Shown here in pieces: positions 36,852-46,009 of a DNA stretch of 64,000 nt. The position numbers were made by a program, and so were the translations under genes. Positions within the stretch are counted from its first letter, which is position 1, and the number at the start of each line of letters is the position of its first letter. Origin of the DNA: Brevibacillus choshinensis (GTDB lineage Bacteria; Bacillota; Bacilli; Brevibacillales; Brevibacillaceae); contig NZ_LJJB01000010.1 of assembly GCF_001420695.1 (NCBI RefSeq), positions 1,675,114 to 1,739,113 of the forward strand, read 5' to 3'. The notes below the pieces were generated by a model, which saw only the letters and a list, made by a program, of their open reading frames with translations, had not been told where the DNA came from and searched no databases.

Positions 36852-37775
36852 CTACTCGTAACGTATTTGCGGATTTAACAACCCGTAGCTAATATCGACG
36901 ATCAGATTCACTACCAGGAATTGAACAGAAAAGAGCATGATCAGCGCCTGAATGACCGGATAATCTCGCGTCAAAATGGAATCGATCAGGTAGGAGCCCA
37001 AGCCTGGCCACGAAAAGACTTGCTCGACAACGACTGCCCCACCGAGTAAAAAGCCAAATTGCAGACCTGTCATGGTCACGACTGGAATCAAGGCACTGCG
37101 CAGAACATGCGTCAGCACAATGGTCCATTCCTTTTGTCCTTTTGCCTTTGCCGTGCGTACAAAATCTTCTCGAAGTACCTCTAAGATGCTTGAGCGTGTA
37201 AAGCGCGCAATGATCGCAGCCACCCCGAGACCCAAGGTCAAGGAAGGCAAGATTAAATGACGGAACGTTCCACTACCACTAGTAGGAAACCAACCGAGCT
37301 GCACAGCAAAAATCTGCATGAGCATCAGCCCAAACCAAAATTCAGGAACCGACAGGGCGGTAATTGCTGACACCATGCCGATCCGATCCATCCAGGAATT
37401 GCGTTTGACCGCTGATACGATCCCTACAAATAGACCGATGATCACGGCCCATATCATGCTGGCAAAAGTCAGCAAGAGCGTATAGGAAAAGCGACGAAAG
37501 ATTTCGTCAGACACATTTGCTTTGGTACGATACGAGGTCCCAAAATCCCCATCGAGAACAACACTCCCTACATAGCGGAAATATTGAACATACAGAGGAT
37601 CATTAAAGCCCTCCTTTTCCTTGAGCAATTCGTACGTAGCGGCATCGAGTTCATTTCCGTACAAAATCCGGATAGGGTCTCCGGGAGTCAAATGCACAAA
37701 TAGAAACGAAATGATGGAGACGATTACCAGCATCGGTACCATTCCGGCTGTTCGTCTGGCAATGAATGAAAACAA
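36852..37775 (-). CDS. Oligopeptide/dipeptide permease, OppB/DppB type
   Basis: The gene encodes 307 aa. I place the start at TTG 37775, because GAGAGGTG lies 6 bases upstream and the protein then begins MFSFIARRT as OppB proteins do; ATG 37805 is an alternative. Six membrane helices, the HLTPGDP motif near residue 27 and the EAA-type loop ([14 protein letters not shown]) are present. It forms the channel with the OppC-type protein encoded 11 bp downstream. Confidence 0.9.
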   Translation of the reverse strand: MFSFIARRTAGMVPMLVIVSIISFLFVHLTPGDPIRILYGNELDAATYELLKEKEGFNDPLYVQYFRYVGSVVLDGDFGTSYRTKANVSDEIFRRFSYTLLLTFASMIWAVIIGLFVGIVSAVKRNSWMDRIGMVSAITALSVPEFWFGLMLMQIFAVQLGWFPTSGSGTFRHLILPSLTLGLGVAAIIARFTRSSILEVLREDFVRTAKAKGQKEWTIVLTHVLRSALIPVVTMTGLQFGFLLGGAVVVEQVFSWPGLGSYLIDSILTRDYPVIQALIMLFSVQFLVVNLIVDISYGLLNPQIRYE

Positions 37776-37802
37776 GCTGTTCACCTCTCCATGAAAACAT
37801 GA

Positions 37803-37841
37803 CACACACGGTCCTCAGCCTTGTCGTGAGGACCATGCGTG
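37803..37841 (-). terminator. Intercistronic hairpin between binding-protein and permease genes
   Basis: GGTCCTCA (37810-37817) pairs with TGAGGACC (37827-37834), and further pairs extend outward. No T-run follows, so this is more likely an mRNA-stabilising or partial-attenuation hairpin. It would keep binding-protein expression above that of the permease genes. Confidence 0.6.
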
Positions 37842-37859
37842 CAATACTCGCTTACGGAC

Positions 37860-39503
37860 TTACTTTTTCTCCGCGTTGTCGACAATGACGGTGTCACTCG
37901 GAAGAACCATCACATTTGACACGTTGCTCGTCTTGGCAACGACGTTTTCAGGCACATGCAGGAACACCCATGGTGCATCCTCCACGATGATTTTTTGCAC
38001 CTCTGCGTACTTTTTCAACGATTCGTCTTTGTTTGCTGTGGAGATCGCATCATCCAGCAGCTTGTCGACCTGTGAGTTACTGTAGAAGCCTGAGTTGTTG
38101 TTGGCAGGGCCAAAGCTCTTCGTATGGAAGTTCGGACGAATACCGTAGTCCACTTCCCCAGTACCTGGTGACCAGCGGCCAATCCACAGATCCGTTCCCT
38201 TGTTGTTGTCTAGCATGTCAAACAAGGTTCCGCTTTCAAACGCCTGCACTTTTGCCTTGATGCCTACTTTGCCGAGCTGCATCGCCACATTTTCCGCTAT
38301 CGCGATAAATTCACTGGAGTTGCGTGTCCACAGTGTTGCCTCGAACCCATCTTTGACACCTGCTTCAGACAGTAGCTTTTTGGCTAGGTCCGGATTGTAC
38401 TCATATACTTTTTGTTGCGCGTAGCCATAGGTGTTCGGCGCGATCGGCGAGTCTGCCACCTTGCCGTACCCATCCAGCACACCTGCGATCAGATCATCCT
38501 TGTTGATCGCATAGTTCATCGCTTGTCTGACTTTTTTGTCCTGATATTTTTTCTCCCTCATGTTGATGCCCACGTAATACACGTTCAAAGATGGTCCTGT
38601 GAAGACATTAAACTTACTGTCGGAAGCGATCTCCTTGGCATTCAGTGTCGGGAGCTTAGTGACGATATCGGTCTCGCCCGCCTTCAGCATATTGATGCGC
38701 GTACTGGCTTCGGTGACCGGCTTGTAGACGATGCTCTCAGCCTTTGCTTTCAAATCCTTGTTCCAGTAGTTATCGAAAGGAACGACCTTTACGTACTGAT
38801 TGTCTTTCCACTCCGAAAACTTGTACGGGCCTGTTCCCACTGGAGTGCGATCCAGATTAAAATTCGGGTCAGCCTGTTTCTTTTTGATGACTTCCAGTGA
38901 CTTCATGGACGCTGCCGGATGAGCTAGATAGGAGAGCATGGTAGAGTTCGGTGATGTAGCCACGATGGTGACATGTGTAGGGTCTTTTACGACAACTTCT
39001 TTGATGAACGAGAAGAAGTTTCTGCGCGCCAAGCCATTTTTCTCATCCAGCACGAAATCGAGATTGGCTTTTACCACGTCCGCATTAAACGGCGAGCCGT
39101 CATGGAAAGTGACTCCCTCGCGCAAAGTAAACGTCAGCTCTGTCGCGTTGTCGTTGAATTTGTACTCGGTGGCCAACAACGGCACTGGCTCCATTTTGTC
39201 GGTGAAGGTCAAGAGTCCCTCGTACATCGTGCTTTGTACAGAAATGGAGTTGCCATCGGTGACATTTTGCGGATCAAGTGAGATGGGCTCTGCTTCCATC
39301 GCCAACGTAATCGTTTGTGCCTCCGCTTTTTTCTCTGTCTGCGTGGCTGCTGGCGGTGTGCTGCTCGGTGGTGTTGATGCGGGTGTTCCCGATCCAGCTG
39401 TAGCCGTTTCCTTTGGCTTTTCAGCTGGTGCCGAACAAGCTGCCAGAAGTCCAACCAGCAGTACACAGCTCAACCCAATATGTAAGCCCCTTCCTTTCTT
39501 CAT
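37860..39503 (-). CDS. Peptide-binding lipoprotein, OppA/DppA (SBP_bac_5) family
   Basis: The gene encodes 547 aa from ATG 39503, with GGAGGGGG 9 bases upstream. A lipoprotein signal ends in LLAAC. A Pro/Ser/Thr-rich linker of about 40 residues separates the anchor from the SBP_bac_5 domain (YEGLLTF, FTLREGVTFHDGSPFNADVV). It captures peptides for the OppBCDF importer. The proposed ligand class, beta-aspartyl dipeptides, is inferred from the cyanophycinase in the same operon. It is the first gene after the sigma-54 promoter. Confidence 0.93.
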   Translation of the reverse strand: MKKGRGLHIGLSCVLLVGLLAACSAPAEKPKETATAGSGTPASTPPSSTPPAATQTEKKAEAQTITLAMEAEPISLDPQNVTDGNSISVQSTMYEGLLTFTDKMEPVPLLATEYKFNDNATELTFTLREGVTFHDGSPFNADVVKANLDFVLDEKNGLARRNFFSFIKEVVVKDPTHVTIVATSPNSTMLSYLAHPAASMKSLEVIKKKQADPNFNLDRTPVGTGPYKFSEWKDNQYVKVVPFDNYWNKDLKAKAESIVYKPVTEASTRINMLKAGETDIVTKLPTLNAKEIASDSKFNVFTGPSLNVYYVGINMREKKYQDKKVRQAMNYAINKDDLIAGVLDGYGKVADSPIAPNTYGYAQQKVYEYNPDLAKKLLSEAGVKDGFEATLWTRNSSEFIAIAENVAMQLGKVGIKAKVQAFESGTLFDMLDNNKGTDLWIGRWSPGTGEVDYGIRPNFHTKSFGPANNNSGFYSNSQVDKLLDDAISTANKDESLKKYAEVQKIIVEDAPWVFLHVPENVVAKTSNVSNVMVLPSDTVIVDNAEKK

Positions 39504-39569
39504 GAAAAACATCCCCCTCCTGATTTGAGCTGACATGGATAGTTGCCCTACCTGTCATTCATCTAGATC

Positions 39570-39586
39570 AGCAATAAGCGTGCCAA
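39570..39586 (-). promoter_or_regulatory. Sigma-54 (-24/-12) promoter of the peptide/cyanophycinase operon
   Basis: Minus-strand TTGGCACGCTTATTGCT matches the sigma-54 consensus YTGGCACGNNNNTTGCW at every fixed position. The predicted start lies near 39560, giving a leader of about 57 bases before the oppA-type gene. The divergent gene beside it encodes a sigma-54 activator. Confidence 0.88.
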
Positions 39587-39639
39587 CGGTTACCAAAAAA
39601 GGAAATAAGGCTCTTACATTCGAAATTTTCAATCTTTTA

Positions 39640-39669
39640 TGTACAATCCCATTTCCCACTCTCTATAAT
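39640..39669 (+). promoter_or_regulatory. Housekeeping promoter of the sigma-54 activator gene
   Basis: TGTACA (39640-39645), an 18-bp spacer and a perfect TATAAT (39664-39669) lie 73 bp before the activator start. Confidence 0.5.
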
Positions 39670-39742
39670 GGTTAAAAATGACACGAAATAAAATTCCAAA
39701 TTACAACCATAAACAGCCAATTATACACTGGAGGTCCTGGAT

Positions 39743-41845
39743 ATGTACGCCAAAGAGCTGATATTGCTAACGGGAACAACCGAGACGAGAAAGACACTCG
39801 TCAGACAGCTGCAGGAAGTCATCGGGGATTTTGTCCGCATTCATGATTACTCTTTGGAAGAAGGGATTCCTCAAGTCTTTTCCAACCAGCTGATCATTCT
39901 CTCTTCCTCCGCCATCGTAGAAGAAACCGTCCCCTACATCGGCGACGGCAGTAAAGTGGTCGTCGCCAAGCGGACCGTCAATTTCGAACACATCGACAAG
40001 CTGCTGTTTCTGGCGGAAAACACGAACGTCCTGTATGTGAACGACGCCCCCGAAACCGTCTATGAATCCATCGAAACCTTGCTGCAGCTAGGGATCAACC
40101 ACATCCATTACCATCCGTTCTACCCTGGGAAAAAGAATTACGCGGAGGTATCTATCGCGATTACGCCTGGGGAAATCAATCTCGTTCCTCCCTTCATTCA
40201 GGATGTCGTAAACATCGGTCCGCGTCTGATCGACATCACGACGGTCATGACCATTTTGCAGCATCTGAACCTGCTCGAAAAAAAGGGCGACATCGTTTCT
40301 GACAAATACATCCGCAAGATTATCGACCTCAGCCAAAAGCTCTCCAAAACAAGCAAAGAATCCGACCGGCTGAACAAACATTTGAAACAAGTCCTCGATG
40401 GCGTCAATGACGGCATCCTGGCGGTAAACAGTAAAGGTGTCATTACGGTATTTAACGAAAACCTGCAGCATTTGCTCGGCATGTTCTCCACGAAAACCAT
40501 CGGTCGAAAACTCCAAGACGTCTTTCGCAATCCTGAGCTGGTGGCGTTTATCCTTCACGATTCCTCAGAGGAGTTAGGGTGGTTCTCCGTGCTTCACACC
40601 GATGTGATCGTCCATCGATTTTACCTGGAGACGGAAGGGGCGATCGTGGCAACCTTTAAGAATGCTCATGAAACGATAGAGATGGAGAAAACGATAAGGC
40701 GGGAGCTCGTCAAAAAAGGATACATTGCCAAATACGGCTTTGAAGATATTCGAGGAGTCAGCCCCAGCATCCAAAAATGCAAACAAATCGCCTCCAAGAT
40801 AGCCAAAACCAATCTGACCGTCCTCATCGAAGGCGAGAGCGGAACAGGCAAGGAGCTTTACGCGAGTGCTATCCACAATGAATCCCTGCGTCGCGACGGT
40901 CCGTTTTTAGCGGTCAATTTTAGCGCACTGCCTGACGAACTGGTCGAAAGCGAGCTGTTTGGCTATGAAGAAGGGGCTTTTACCGGGGCTAAAAAAGGGG
41001 GCAAGGTCGGGCTGTTCGAGCAAGCCAACGGGGGTACGCTTTTCCTCGACGAAATTGGAGACATCAGTCTAAAGCTCCAAGCCAGACTCCTCCGTGTTCT
41101 TCAGGAAAAGGAAATCATGCGAGTCGGAGGCAACAAGATCATTCCGATCGATGTGCGTGTCATAGCAGCCACGAATAAAAATCTGCTGCGAATGATCGAG
41201 CAAGGGACCTATCGGGCTGATCTCTATCACCGTCTGAAAATCCTGTTTATTCATCTACCCGAGCTACGCAATCGCAAAATGGACATTCCCCATCTGGTGA
41301 AGCATTTTCTGGAGCAAGGCGGGAGGAGCTACATTCAGATTTTGCCAGAGGTCATGCATCACCTGATTCAATACAACTGGTATGGCAATGTGAGAGAGCT
41401 AAAAAACACCATCGACTATATGTTAGCCGTTTGCGATGGAACGATCATCACAGTAGACGACATGCCCGACGAGAGCTTCTTCCAGCGCATTTCTCGCGAG
41501 GAGAGCTCGTACTCCTCTTCTTCATCGCGTTCCATCGCTTTGGCTGAGAAAGACATAGAAGATTTGCCCAGCGATACAGACGAATACCTGTTCATTTTGC
41601 AGACCATCTATGCCCACAATCAGCAAGGAGAATCGATTGGCCGAAAAAAGATTGCGGATAAGACACGTGATTGGCAAAAAGACCTGACGGAGCAGCAAAT
41701 GCGTACACGCCTGAAGACGCTGGAACAGCGGGAGTGGATTATGACCACACGAGGCAGATCCGGGATCAAGCTGACTAATCTCGGATTGGCTTATTTAAAC
41801 AAACAACAAACATCAGACATATTAGTACGATTCCATCGAAAATAG
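39743..41845 (+). CDS. Sigma-54-dependent activator with PAS domain and winged-helix C-terminus
   Basis: The gene encodes 700 aa. An N-terminal sensory region (about 1-190) is of unknown type, followed by a PAS domain (about 205-315). The AAA+ domain has GESGTGKE (near 363), GAFTGA (near 410, the loop that contacts sigma-54) and LFLDEIGD. The C-terminal 100 residues do not show a Fis-type helix-turn-helix; GRKKIADKT and [12 protein letters not shown] look like a winged helix. It is divergent from the oppA operon, whose promoter is an exact -24/-12, so it is the likely dedicated activator. The ligand is perhaps a dipeptide or amino acid. GGAGG precedes the ATG. Confidence 0.92.
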   Translation: MYAKELILLTGTTETRKTLVRQLQEVIGDFVRIHDYSLEEGIPQVFSNQLIILSSSAIVEETVPYIGDGSKVVVAKRTVNFEHIDKLLFLAENTNVLYVNDAPETVYESIETLLQLGINHIHYHPFYPGKKNYAEVSIAITPGEINLVPPFIQDVVNIGPRLIDITTVMTILQHLNLLEKKGDIVSDKYIRKIIDLSQKLSKTSKESDRLNKHLKQVLDGVNDGILAVNSKGVITVFNENLQHLLGMFSTKTIGRKLQDVFRNPELVAFILHDSSEELGWFSVLHTDVIVHRFYLETEGAIVATFKNAHETIEMEKTIRRELVKKGYIAKYGFEDIRGVSPSIQKCKQIASKIAKTNLTVLIEGESGTGKELYASAIHNESLRRDGPFLAVNFSALPDELVESELFGYEEGAFTGAKKGGKVGLFEQANGGTLFLDEIGDISLKLQARLLRVLQEKEIMRVGGNKIIPIDVRVIAATNKNLLRMIEQGTYRADLYHRLKILFIHLPELRNRKMDIPHLVKHFLEQGGRSYIQILPEVMHHLIQYNWYGNVRELKNTIDYMLAVCDGTIITVDDMPDESFFQRISREESSYSSSSSRSIALAEKDIEDLPSDTDEYLFILQTIYAHNQQGESIGRKKIADKTRDWQKDLTEQQMRTRLKTLEQREWIMTTRGRSGIKLTNLGLAYLNKQQTSDILVRFHRK

Positions 41846-41847
41846 AC

Positions 41848-41878
41848 TTGCAGGTAACGTTACGTCACCTTCTATACT
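41848..41878 (+). promoter_or_regulatory. Possible promoter with palindrome, SDR region
   Basis: TTGCAG (41848-41853) and TATACT (41873-41878) are 19 bp apart, longer than ideal. The perfect palindrome GTAACGTTAC (41854-41863) lies in the spacer and may be an operator. It would now drive the SDR remnant and the intact SDR gene behind it. Confidence 0.35.
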
Positions 41879-41908
41879 GGCACTATTCCACCTGAAAGGA
41901 GAATTCCT

Positions 41909-42072
41909 TTGAAACGTGTACCGGACCTGTCGTAACCGGAGGCGCATCAGGCATTCGTTTGGCATCGGATGAATTCAAGTTTATTACGGGTCAAACCATT
42001 CAGGTCGAAGGCGGCCACTATGTAGGAAATCCTTCTGTACCGGATTTCCGAGCGATGTCTGCTCAACAGTAA
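41909..42072 (+). pseudogene. Short-chain dehydrogenase remnant, internally deleted and frameshifted
   Basis: A TTG with AAGGAG 7 bases upstream begins a frame that stops after eight codons. The next frame then reads VVTGGASGI, the cofactor-binding loop of an SDR, and passes at once into the C-terminal SDR end (FITGQTIQVEGGHYV) up to TAA 42070. About 200 central codons, including the catalytic Tyr-x3-Lys, are missing. It ends in SAQQ, like the SAQ of the intact SDR 30 bp downstream. It therefore looks like a decayed neighbour or paralogue of that gene. The ribosome site is still intact. Confidence 0.8.
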
Positions 42073-42102
42073 GGCGTAACCTATATAAAGGAGCGATCAC
42101 AC

Positions 42103-42858
42103 ATGAATCGTCTGCAAAATAAAGTCGCGATTATTACCGGAGCCGGCAGCGGAATGGGCAGAGAAGAGGCTCTGCTCTTCGCTAGCGAAGGGGCAAAAGT
42201 CGTCGTCACTGACATTCAGGAAGAAAAAGTGCACCAAGTCGTAGCCGAAATCAAGGAAAATGGCGGAGAAGCTATCGGTCTGTACCACAATGTCACTTCC
42301 GAAGAGAATTGGGTAAAGGTCGTCGAGGAAGCCGTGGAGACATTTGGCAAAGTCGATGTACTCGTAAACAACGCCGGAATTCCGAGCCAATCGATGCCGT
42401 TGCACGAGTTTACGTTGGAGGCCTGGAACCGCACGATGGATATCAATCTGAATGGTACGTTCCTCGGCATGAAGCATGTCTTGCCTGTCATGCTGGAAAA
42501 CAAAGGCGGCTCCATCGTCAATATTTCCTCCATCGCCGGCCTGACAGGTGGTAGCGGTGCCAGCGCGTACACGGCGTCCAAAGGCGCGGTTCGCATGCTC
42601 ACAAAAGGGACAGCCATCCAGTACGCCAAACAAAACATTCGTTGCAATTCCGTGCACCCAGGCTTTATCGAGACACCGATGACCACCGACATGTTTGCCA
42701 ACGATGAGATGACCAAGTGGTTCCATTCGCTTACTCCATTGCCACGTCTGGGCAAAGCGCGTGATGTCGCAGAGGGCGTCCTCTTCCTGGCATCTGATGC
42801 TTCATCGTTTATTACCGGAATCGAACTACCTGTTGACGGTGGATATTCCGCTCAATAA
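42103..42858 (+). CDS. Short-chain dehydrogenase/reductase
   Basis: The gene encodes 251 aa, a classical SDR. TGAGSGMG (12-19) binds the cofactor, and Asp in VVTDIQ at the end of strand 2 favours NAD(H). NNAG, NISS and YTASK supply the catalytic Asn, Ser, Tyr and Lys. PGFIETPM and the closing ITGIELPVDGGY are normal. The substrate cannot be deduced. Homologues are often annotated as glucose or 3-oxoacyl reductases without proof. It lies 30 bp after the SDR remnant and ends at a strong terminator. Confidence 0.92.
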   Translation: MNRLQNKVAIITGAGSGMGREEALLFASEGAKVVVTDIQEEKVHQVVAEIKENGGEAIGLYHNVTSEENWVKVVEEAVETFGKVDVLVNNAGIPSQSMPLHEFTLEAWNRTMDINLNGTFLGMKHVLPVMLENKGGSIVNISSIAGLTGGSGASAYTASKGAVRMLTKGTAIQYAKQNIRCNSVHPGFIETPMTTDMFANDEMTKWFHSLTPLPRLGKARDVAEGVLFLASDASSFITGIELPVDGGYSAQ

Positions 42859-42889
42859 CTCCACCCTACCCCCAAGGAACCATCCCAGC

Positions 42890-42926
42890 CGGCAGACCTG
42901 CGCGTTTTTCGGGTCTGCTGCTTTTT
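42890..42926 (+). terminator. Terminator of the SDR gene
   Basis: CGGCAGACC (42890-42898) pairs with GGTCTGCTG (42912-42920) with one wobble, followed by CTTTTT. Confidence 0.8.
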
Positions 42927-42947
42927 CACGTCTTTCACCATTGTTAT

Positions 42948-42992
42948 CTGACTATTCATTCTTTAACATGTATGATAAGCTGATAAGTATCA
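42948..42992 (+). promoter_or_regulatory. lut operon promoter with palindromic operator
   Basis: CTGACT (42948-42953), a 17-bp spacer and TATGAT (42971-42976) form a weak but usable promoter. The perfect palindrome TGATAAGTATCA (42981-42992) lies at the predicted start point. It is a plausible site for the GntR-family regulator encoded at the end of the operon. Confidence 0.5.
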
Positions 42993-43017
42993 ATATGCCA
43001 AGCAAGAAGGTGGAGCT

Positions 43018-43758
43018 GTGAAAGTCTCTCTTTTTATTACCTGTTTGAGCGATGCCTTGTATCCGCGAGTAGGGGAAGCCATGGTACGACTACTGGCGAG
43101 GTACGGCGTACAAGTCCATTTTCCCGAAGAGCAGACCTGTTGCGGTCAGCCCGCATTCAACAGCGGGTATTGGGATGAGGCGAGAACATCCGCGCAGACA
43201 TTGATTCGCGCATTTGCTGATAGTGACTACGTCATTTCTCCCTCCGGCTCCTGTACGGGCATGATTCATCATTATTTTCCCAAGCTGTTCGAAAATGACC
43301 CAGCGTTACTCGCGAGTGCCAACCAGCTGCGTGAAAAGACATATGAATTTACCCAGTTTCTCGTCAATGTCCTGGGTGTCACAGACGTCGGCGCGGAATT
43401 TCCACACAAGGTGACATACCATCCGTCCTGCCATGGCAGCCGCTTGCTCGGTATCAAGCAGGAACCTCTGCAGCTCATGGAGCAGGTGCGCGGACTGGAT
43501 CTGATCCCGCTCCCGTTTGCTGAGGATTGCTGTGGCTTCGGTGGTACCTTTGCCGTGAAAATGAGCGATATCAGTGGGGCGATGGTGGCGGAAAAGGCAG
43601 ACCACGTCCTCGAGACCGAAGCAGAAGTACTCGTAGGGCTGGACCTCGGTTGCCTGATGAATATTTCCGGTCATTTGCACTTTCGCGGAAAGCCAGTGCG
43701 TGTGATGCATCTGGCTGAATTACTGTACGAAGGGGTGATCGTCAGTGAGCAGCGCTAA
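43018..43758 (+). CDS. lutA: L-lactate utilisation protein A (Cys-rich CCG-domain subunit)
   Basis: The gene encodes 246 aa from GTG 43018, with AAGGTGGAG upstream. Two CCG-type Cys motifs are present (TCCGQPAFNSGY near residue 40 and DCCGFGGTF near 178). These ligate the non-cubane iron-sulfur cluster found in heterodisulfide-reductase-like subunits. With LutB and LutC it oxidises L-lactate to pyruvate. It overlaps lutB by 14 bases, so translation is coupled. Confidence 0.95.
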   Translation: MKVSLFITCLSDALYPRVGEAMVRLLARYGVQVHFPEEQTCCGQPAFNSGYWDEARTSAQTLIRAFADSDYVISPSGSCTGMIHHYFPKLFENDPALLASANQLREKTYEFTQFLVNVLGVTDVGAEFPHKVTYHPSCHGSRLLGIKQEPLQLMEQVRGLDLIPLPFAEDCCGFGGTFAVKMSDISGAMVAEKADHVLETEAEVLVGLDLGCLMNISGHLHFRGKPVRVMHLAELLYEGVIVSEQR

Positions 43759-45250
43759 AGCCACATCTGTCACGGAACGAGCAAAAGTAGCCCTAAACGA
43801 TGAGTTTCTCCGCAACGCAGTGAAATACACCACCGAGCGACTGCGGGACGGGAAGAAGCTGGCGTCAAGCGAGCAAGGAAATTGGGAGGAGTGGCGTGAG
43901 CGGGGACGGCAAATCAGGCTACATACGATCGCCCACTTAGATTACTACTTGAATCAGTTCATCGACAATGCCAAAGCGAACGGCGTTCACGTACATTTCG
44001 CCGCATCCTCTGTCGAAGCAGCCAGCATCACCTTGCAGATCGCACAAAAACGTCAGGCACGGACCGTCGTCAAATCCAAATCGATGGTATCCGAAGAAGT
44101 ACATATCAACGAGACGTTGGAAAAAGAGGGAATCGAGTCCATCGAAACAGACTTGGGCGAATACATCATCCAGCTCGCACACGAAATGCCTTCGCATATC
44201 ATCATTCCCGCCATTCATAAAAACCGGGAGCAAATAGCGGAGCTGCTGTCCAAAGAAGCAGGGGAGACACTTCCTCCCGAAACCACCATTCTCGCCGGCT
44301 TTGTCCGCAAAAAGCTGCGCGAAAAATTTCTGGAAGCCGATATCGGCATGACTGGATGCAACTTCGCGATTGCTGAGAGCGGCTCCATTGTTCTGTTTGA
44401 AAATGAGGGAAATGCGCGCATGGTCAGCACCGTGCCGAAAACGCAAATCACATTGATGGGGATGGAACGCATTATCCCAACGTGGGACGATCTGGAGGTC
44501 ATGGCTACTTTGCTGCCACGCTCTGCGACGGGTCAAAAATTGACCGTTTACATGTCCGGAATTAGTGGTCCTCGCCGTAATATGGACAGTGACGGCCCCG
44601 AAGAAATGCACATCATCATCGTCGACAACGGACGATCCTTACAACTAGGCGATCCGGAGTTTCAGGAGCTGCTCAATTGCATCCGTTGTGGCGCTTGCCT
44701 CAACGCTTGTCCCGTATACCGACAGATTGGCGGCCATTCCTATGGTGGACCGTACAGTGGACCGATCGGGGCAGTGCTCAAGCCCGCCTTGCAAAAAAAC
44801 GTGGCCGAATGGGATGACATCGCCAATGCCTCCAGCCTGTGCGGAGCCTGTTACGAAGCTTGTCCGGTCAAAATTCCGCTCCACGACATGCTTGTGTATT
44901 TGCGCAAACGCAAAGTAAAGGAAGGACACAAAGCGGCGGATGAAAACGTGGGAATGAAAGGCTATCAGTACATCATGGCGGACCCCAAGCGCTTGAGACG
45001 TGTGCTGAAGCTCGGCCGGGTCGGTCAAAAGCTATTGCTCACAGACAATATGATCAAAGCGAAAGTCGGACCGCTGAAGGGCTGGAATCGATATCGACAT
45101 ACTCCTGGGCTACCCGCCCAATCGTTCCGTGAAAAATGGCAGACGCTCGACCAGGAGGTTCGCGGTGACATGCAGGAAATGAACGAAAATATAAAGGCAC
45201 GGTTGGAACACTCACGCGCACAGCGTGGGAAAGGGGGCTCACACACATGA
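43745..45250 (+). CDS. lutB: L-lactate utilisation protein B (iron-sulfur LUD-domain subunit)
   Basis: The gene encodes 501 aa from GTG 43745. An N-terminal LUD domain (about 50-300) is followed by two 4Fe-4S motifs, CIRCGACLNACP and CGACYEACP (about 312-385), and a basic C-terminal tail. It is the electron-transfer core of the LutABC lactate oxidase. It overlaps lutA by 14 bases and lutC by 4. Confidence 0.96.
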   Translation: MSSAKATSVTERAKVALNDEFLRNAVKYTTERLRDGKKLASSEQGNWEEWRERGRQIRLHTIAHLDYYLNQFIDNAKANGVHVHFAASSVEAASITLQIAQKRQARTVVKSKSMVSEEVHINETLEKEGIESIETDLGEYIIQLAHEMPSHIIIPAIHKNREQIAELLSKEAGETLPPETTILAGFVRKKLREKFLEADIGMTGCNFAIAESGSIVLFENEGNARMVSTVPKTQITLMGMERIIPTWDDLEVMATLLPRSATGQKLTVYMSGISGPRRNMDSDGPEEMHIIIVDNGRSLQLGDPEFQELLNCIRCGACLNACPVYRQIGGHSYGGPYSGPIGAVLKPALQKNVAEWDDIANASSLCGACYEACPVKIPLHDMLVYLRKRKVKEGHKAADENVGMKGYQYIMADPKRLRRVLKLGRVGQKLLLTDNMIKAKVGPLKGWNRYRHTPGLPAQSFREKWQTLDQEVRGDMQEMNENIKARLEHSRAQRGKGGSHT

Positions 45251-45927
45251 GTGATCAACAGCAGGCATTCATTCAAATGATCTCCAAGCGTTTGGGCCGT
45301 CCGATGTCATCCGAGACGCCTCGCCATCCATTCAAAGGCGCGCCCGATTTTTGGAAAACGTACGAGCTTGACCTCGAACAGCGCATTGACTTGTTCCGTG
45401 ACAACTGGGCGAAAGCCGGGGGACACTCTTTTCGCTTTTCCACGATGGATGACGTAAAACGATTCATCGTAGAGCAGGCACATTCGTTGCAGGCCCGCCA
45501 AGTGGTTCAGCAAAATCAGCCGGAGTTGCTCGCTCTTCGCCTGAAGGAGCATCTGCCATCCTGCAAGGTGGCGACGTGGAGCCCTGGCAACAGAGACGAA
45601 CTGGTAGCGACCGCCGCCAGTGCGGATATCGGAATCTCGATGGTCGATCAAGCAGTGGCGCATACAGGGAGCATTGTCGTCACGTCTTCAGATAACACCG
45701 GACGCTCTGTGAGCCTCCTCCCTACGGTATTTCTCGCGATCATCCCCGTTGATCGGCTCAAGACGCGTTTAGGCGAAGCTTTGGCTACCTATGACGGACT
45801 CCCTCGGAAGCACTTTCCCGCTGGCATTCACTTCATCTCAGGTCCCAGCCGCTCCGCTGACATCGAGAACGATCTGACTATCGGCGTACACGGGCCTGGC
45901 GTCGTCTTTGCTCTGCTGGTCGGGTAA
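45247..45927 (+). CDS. lutC: L-lactate utilisation protein C (LUD domain)
   Basis: The gene encodes 226 aa. A single LUD domain has the characteristic ADIGISMVDQAVAHTGSIV and a GPSRSADIE segment near the end. It is the third subunit of the LutABC complex. The ATG lies within the lutB stop overlap (ATGA). Confidence 0.95.
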   Translation: MSDQQQAFIQMISKRLGRPMSSETPRHPFKGAPDFWKTYELDLEQRIDLFRDNWAKAGGHSFRFSTMDDVKRFIVEQAHSLQARQVVQQNQPELLALRLKEHLPSCKVATWSPGNRDELVATAASADIGISMVDQAVAHTGSIVVTSSDNTGRSVSLLPTVFLAIIPVDRLKTRLGEALATYDGLPRKHFPAGIHFISGPSRSADIENDLTIGVHGPGVVFALLVG

Positions 45928-46009
45928 GCTTTCCTCTGCCTCCCACCCCATCTCAGATGCGTATGCTACAATCATTAGGAACGAAAAAGGAATGTACAGG
46001 AGTGTCGAG

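Noticed and set aside
41909-42072. Possible small protein gene with a good ribosome site
   Set aside because: The frame started at the TTG stops after eight codons, and the downstream reading matches the end of an SDR in another frame, so a pseudogene explains it better.
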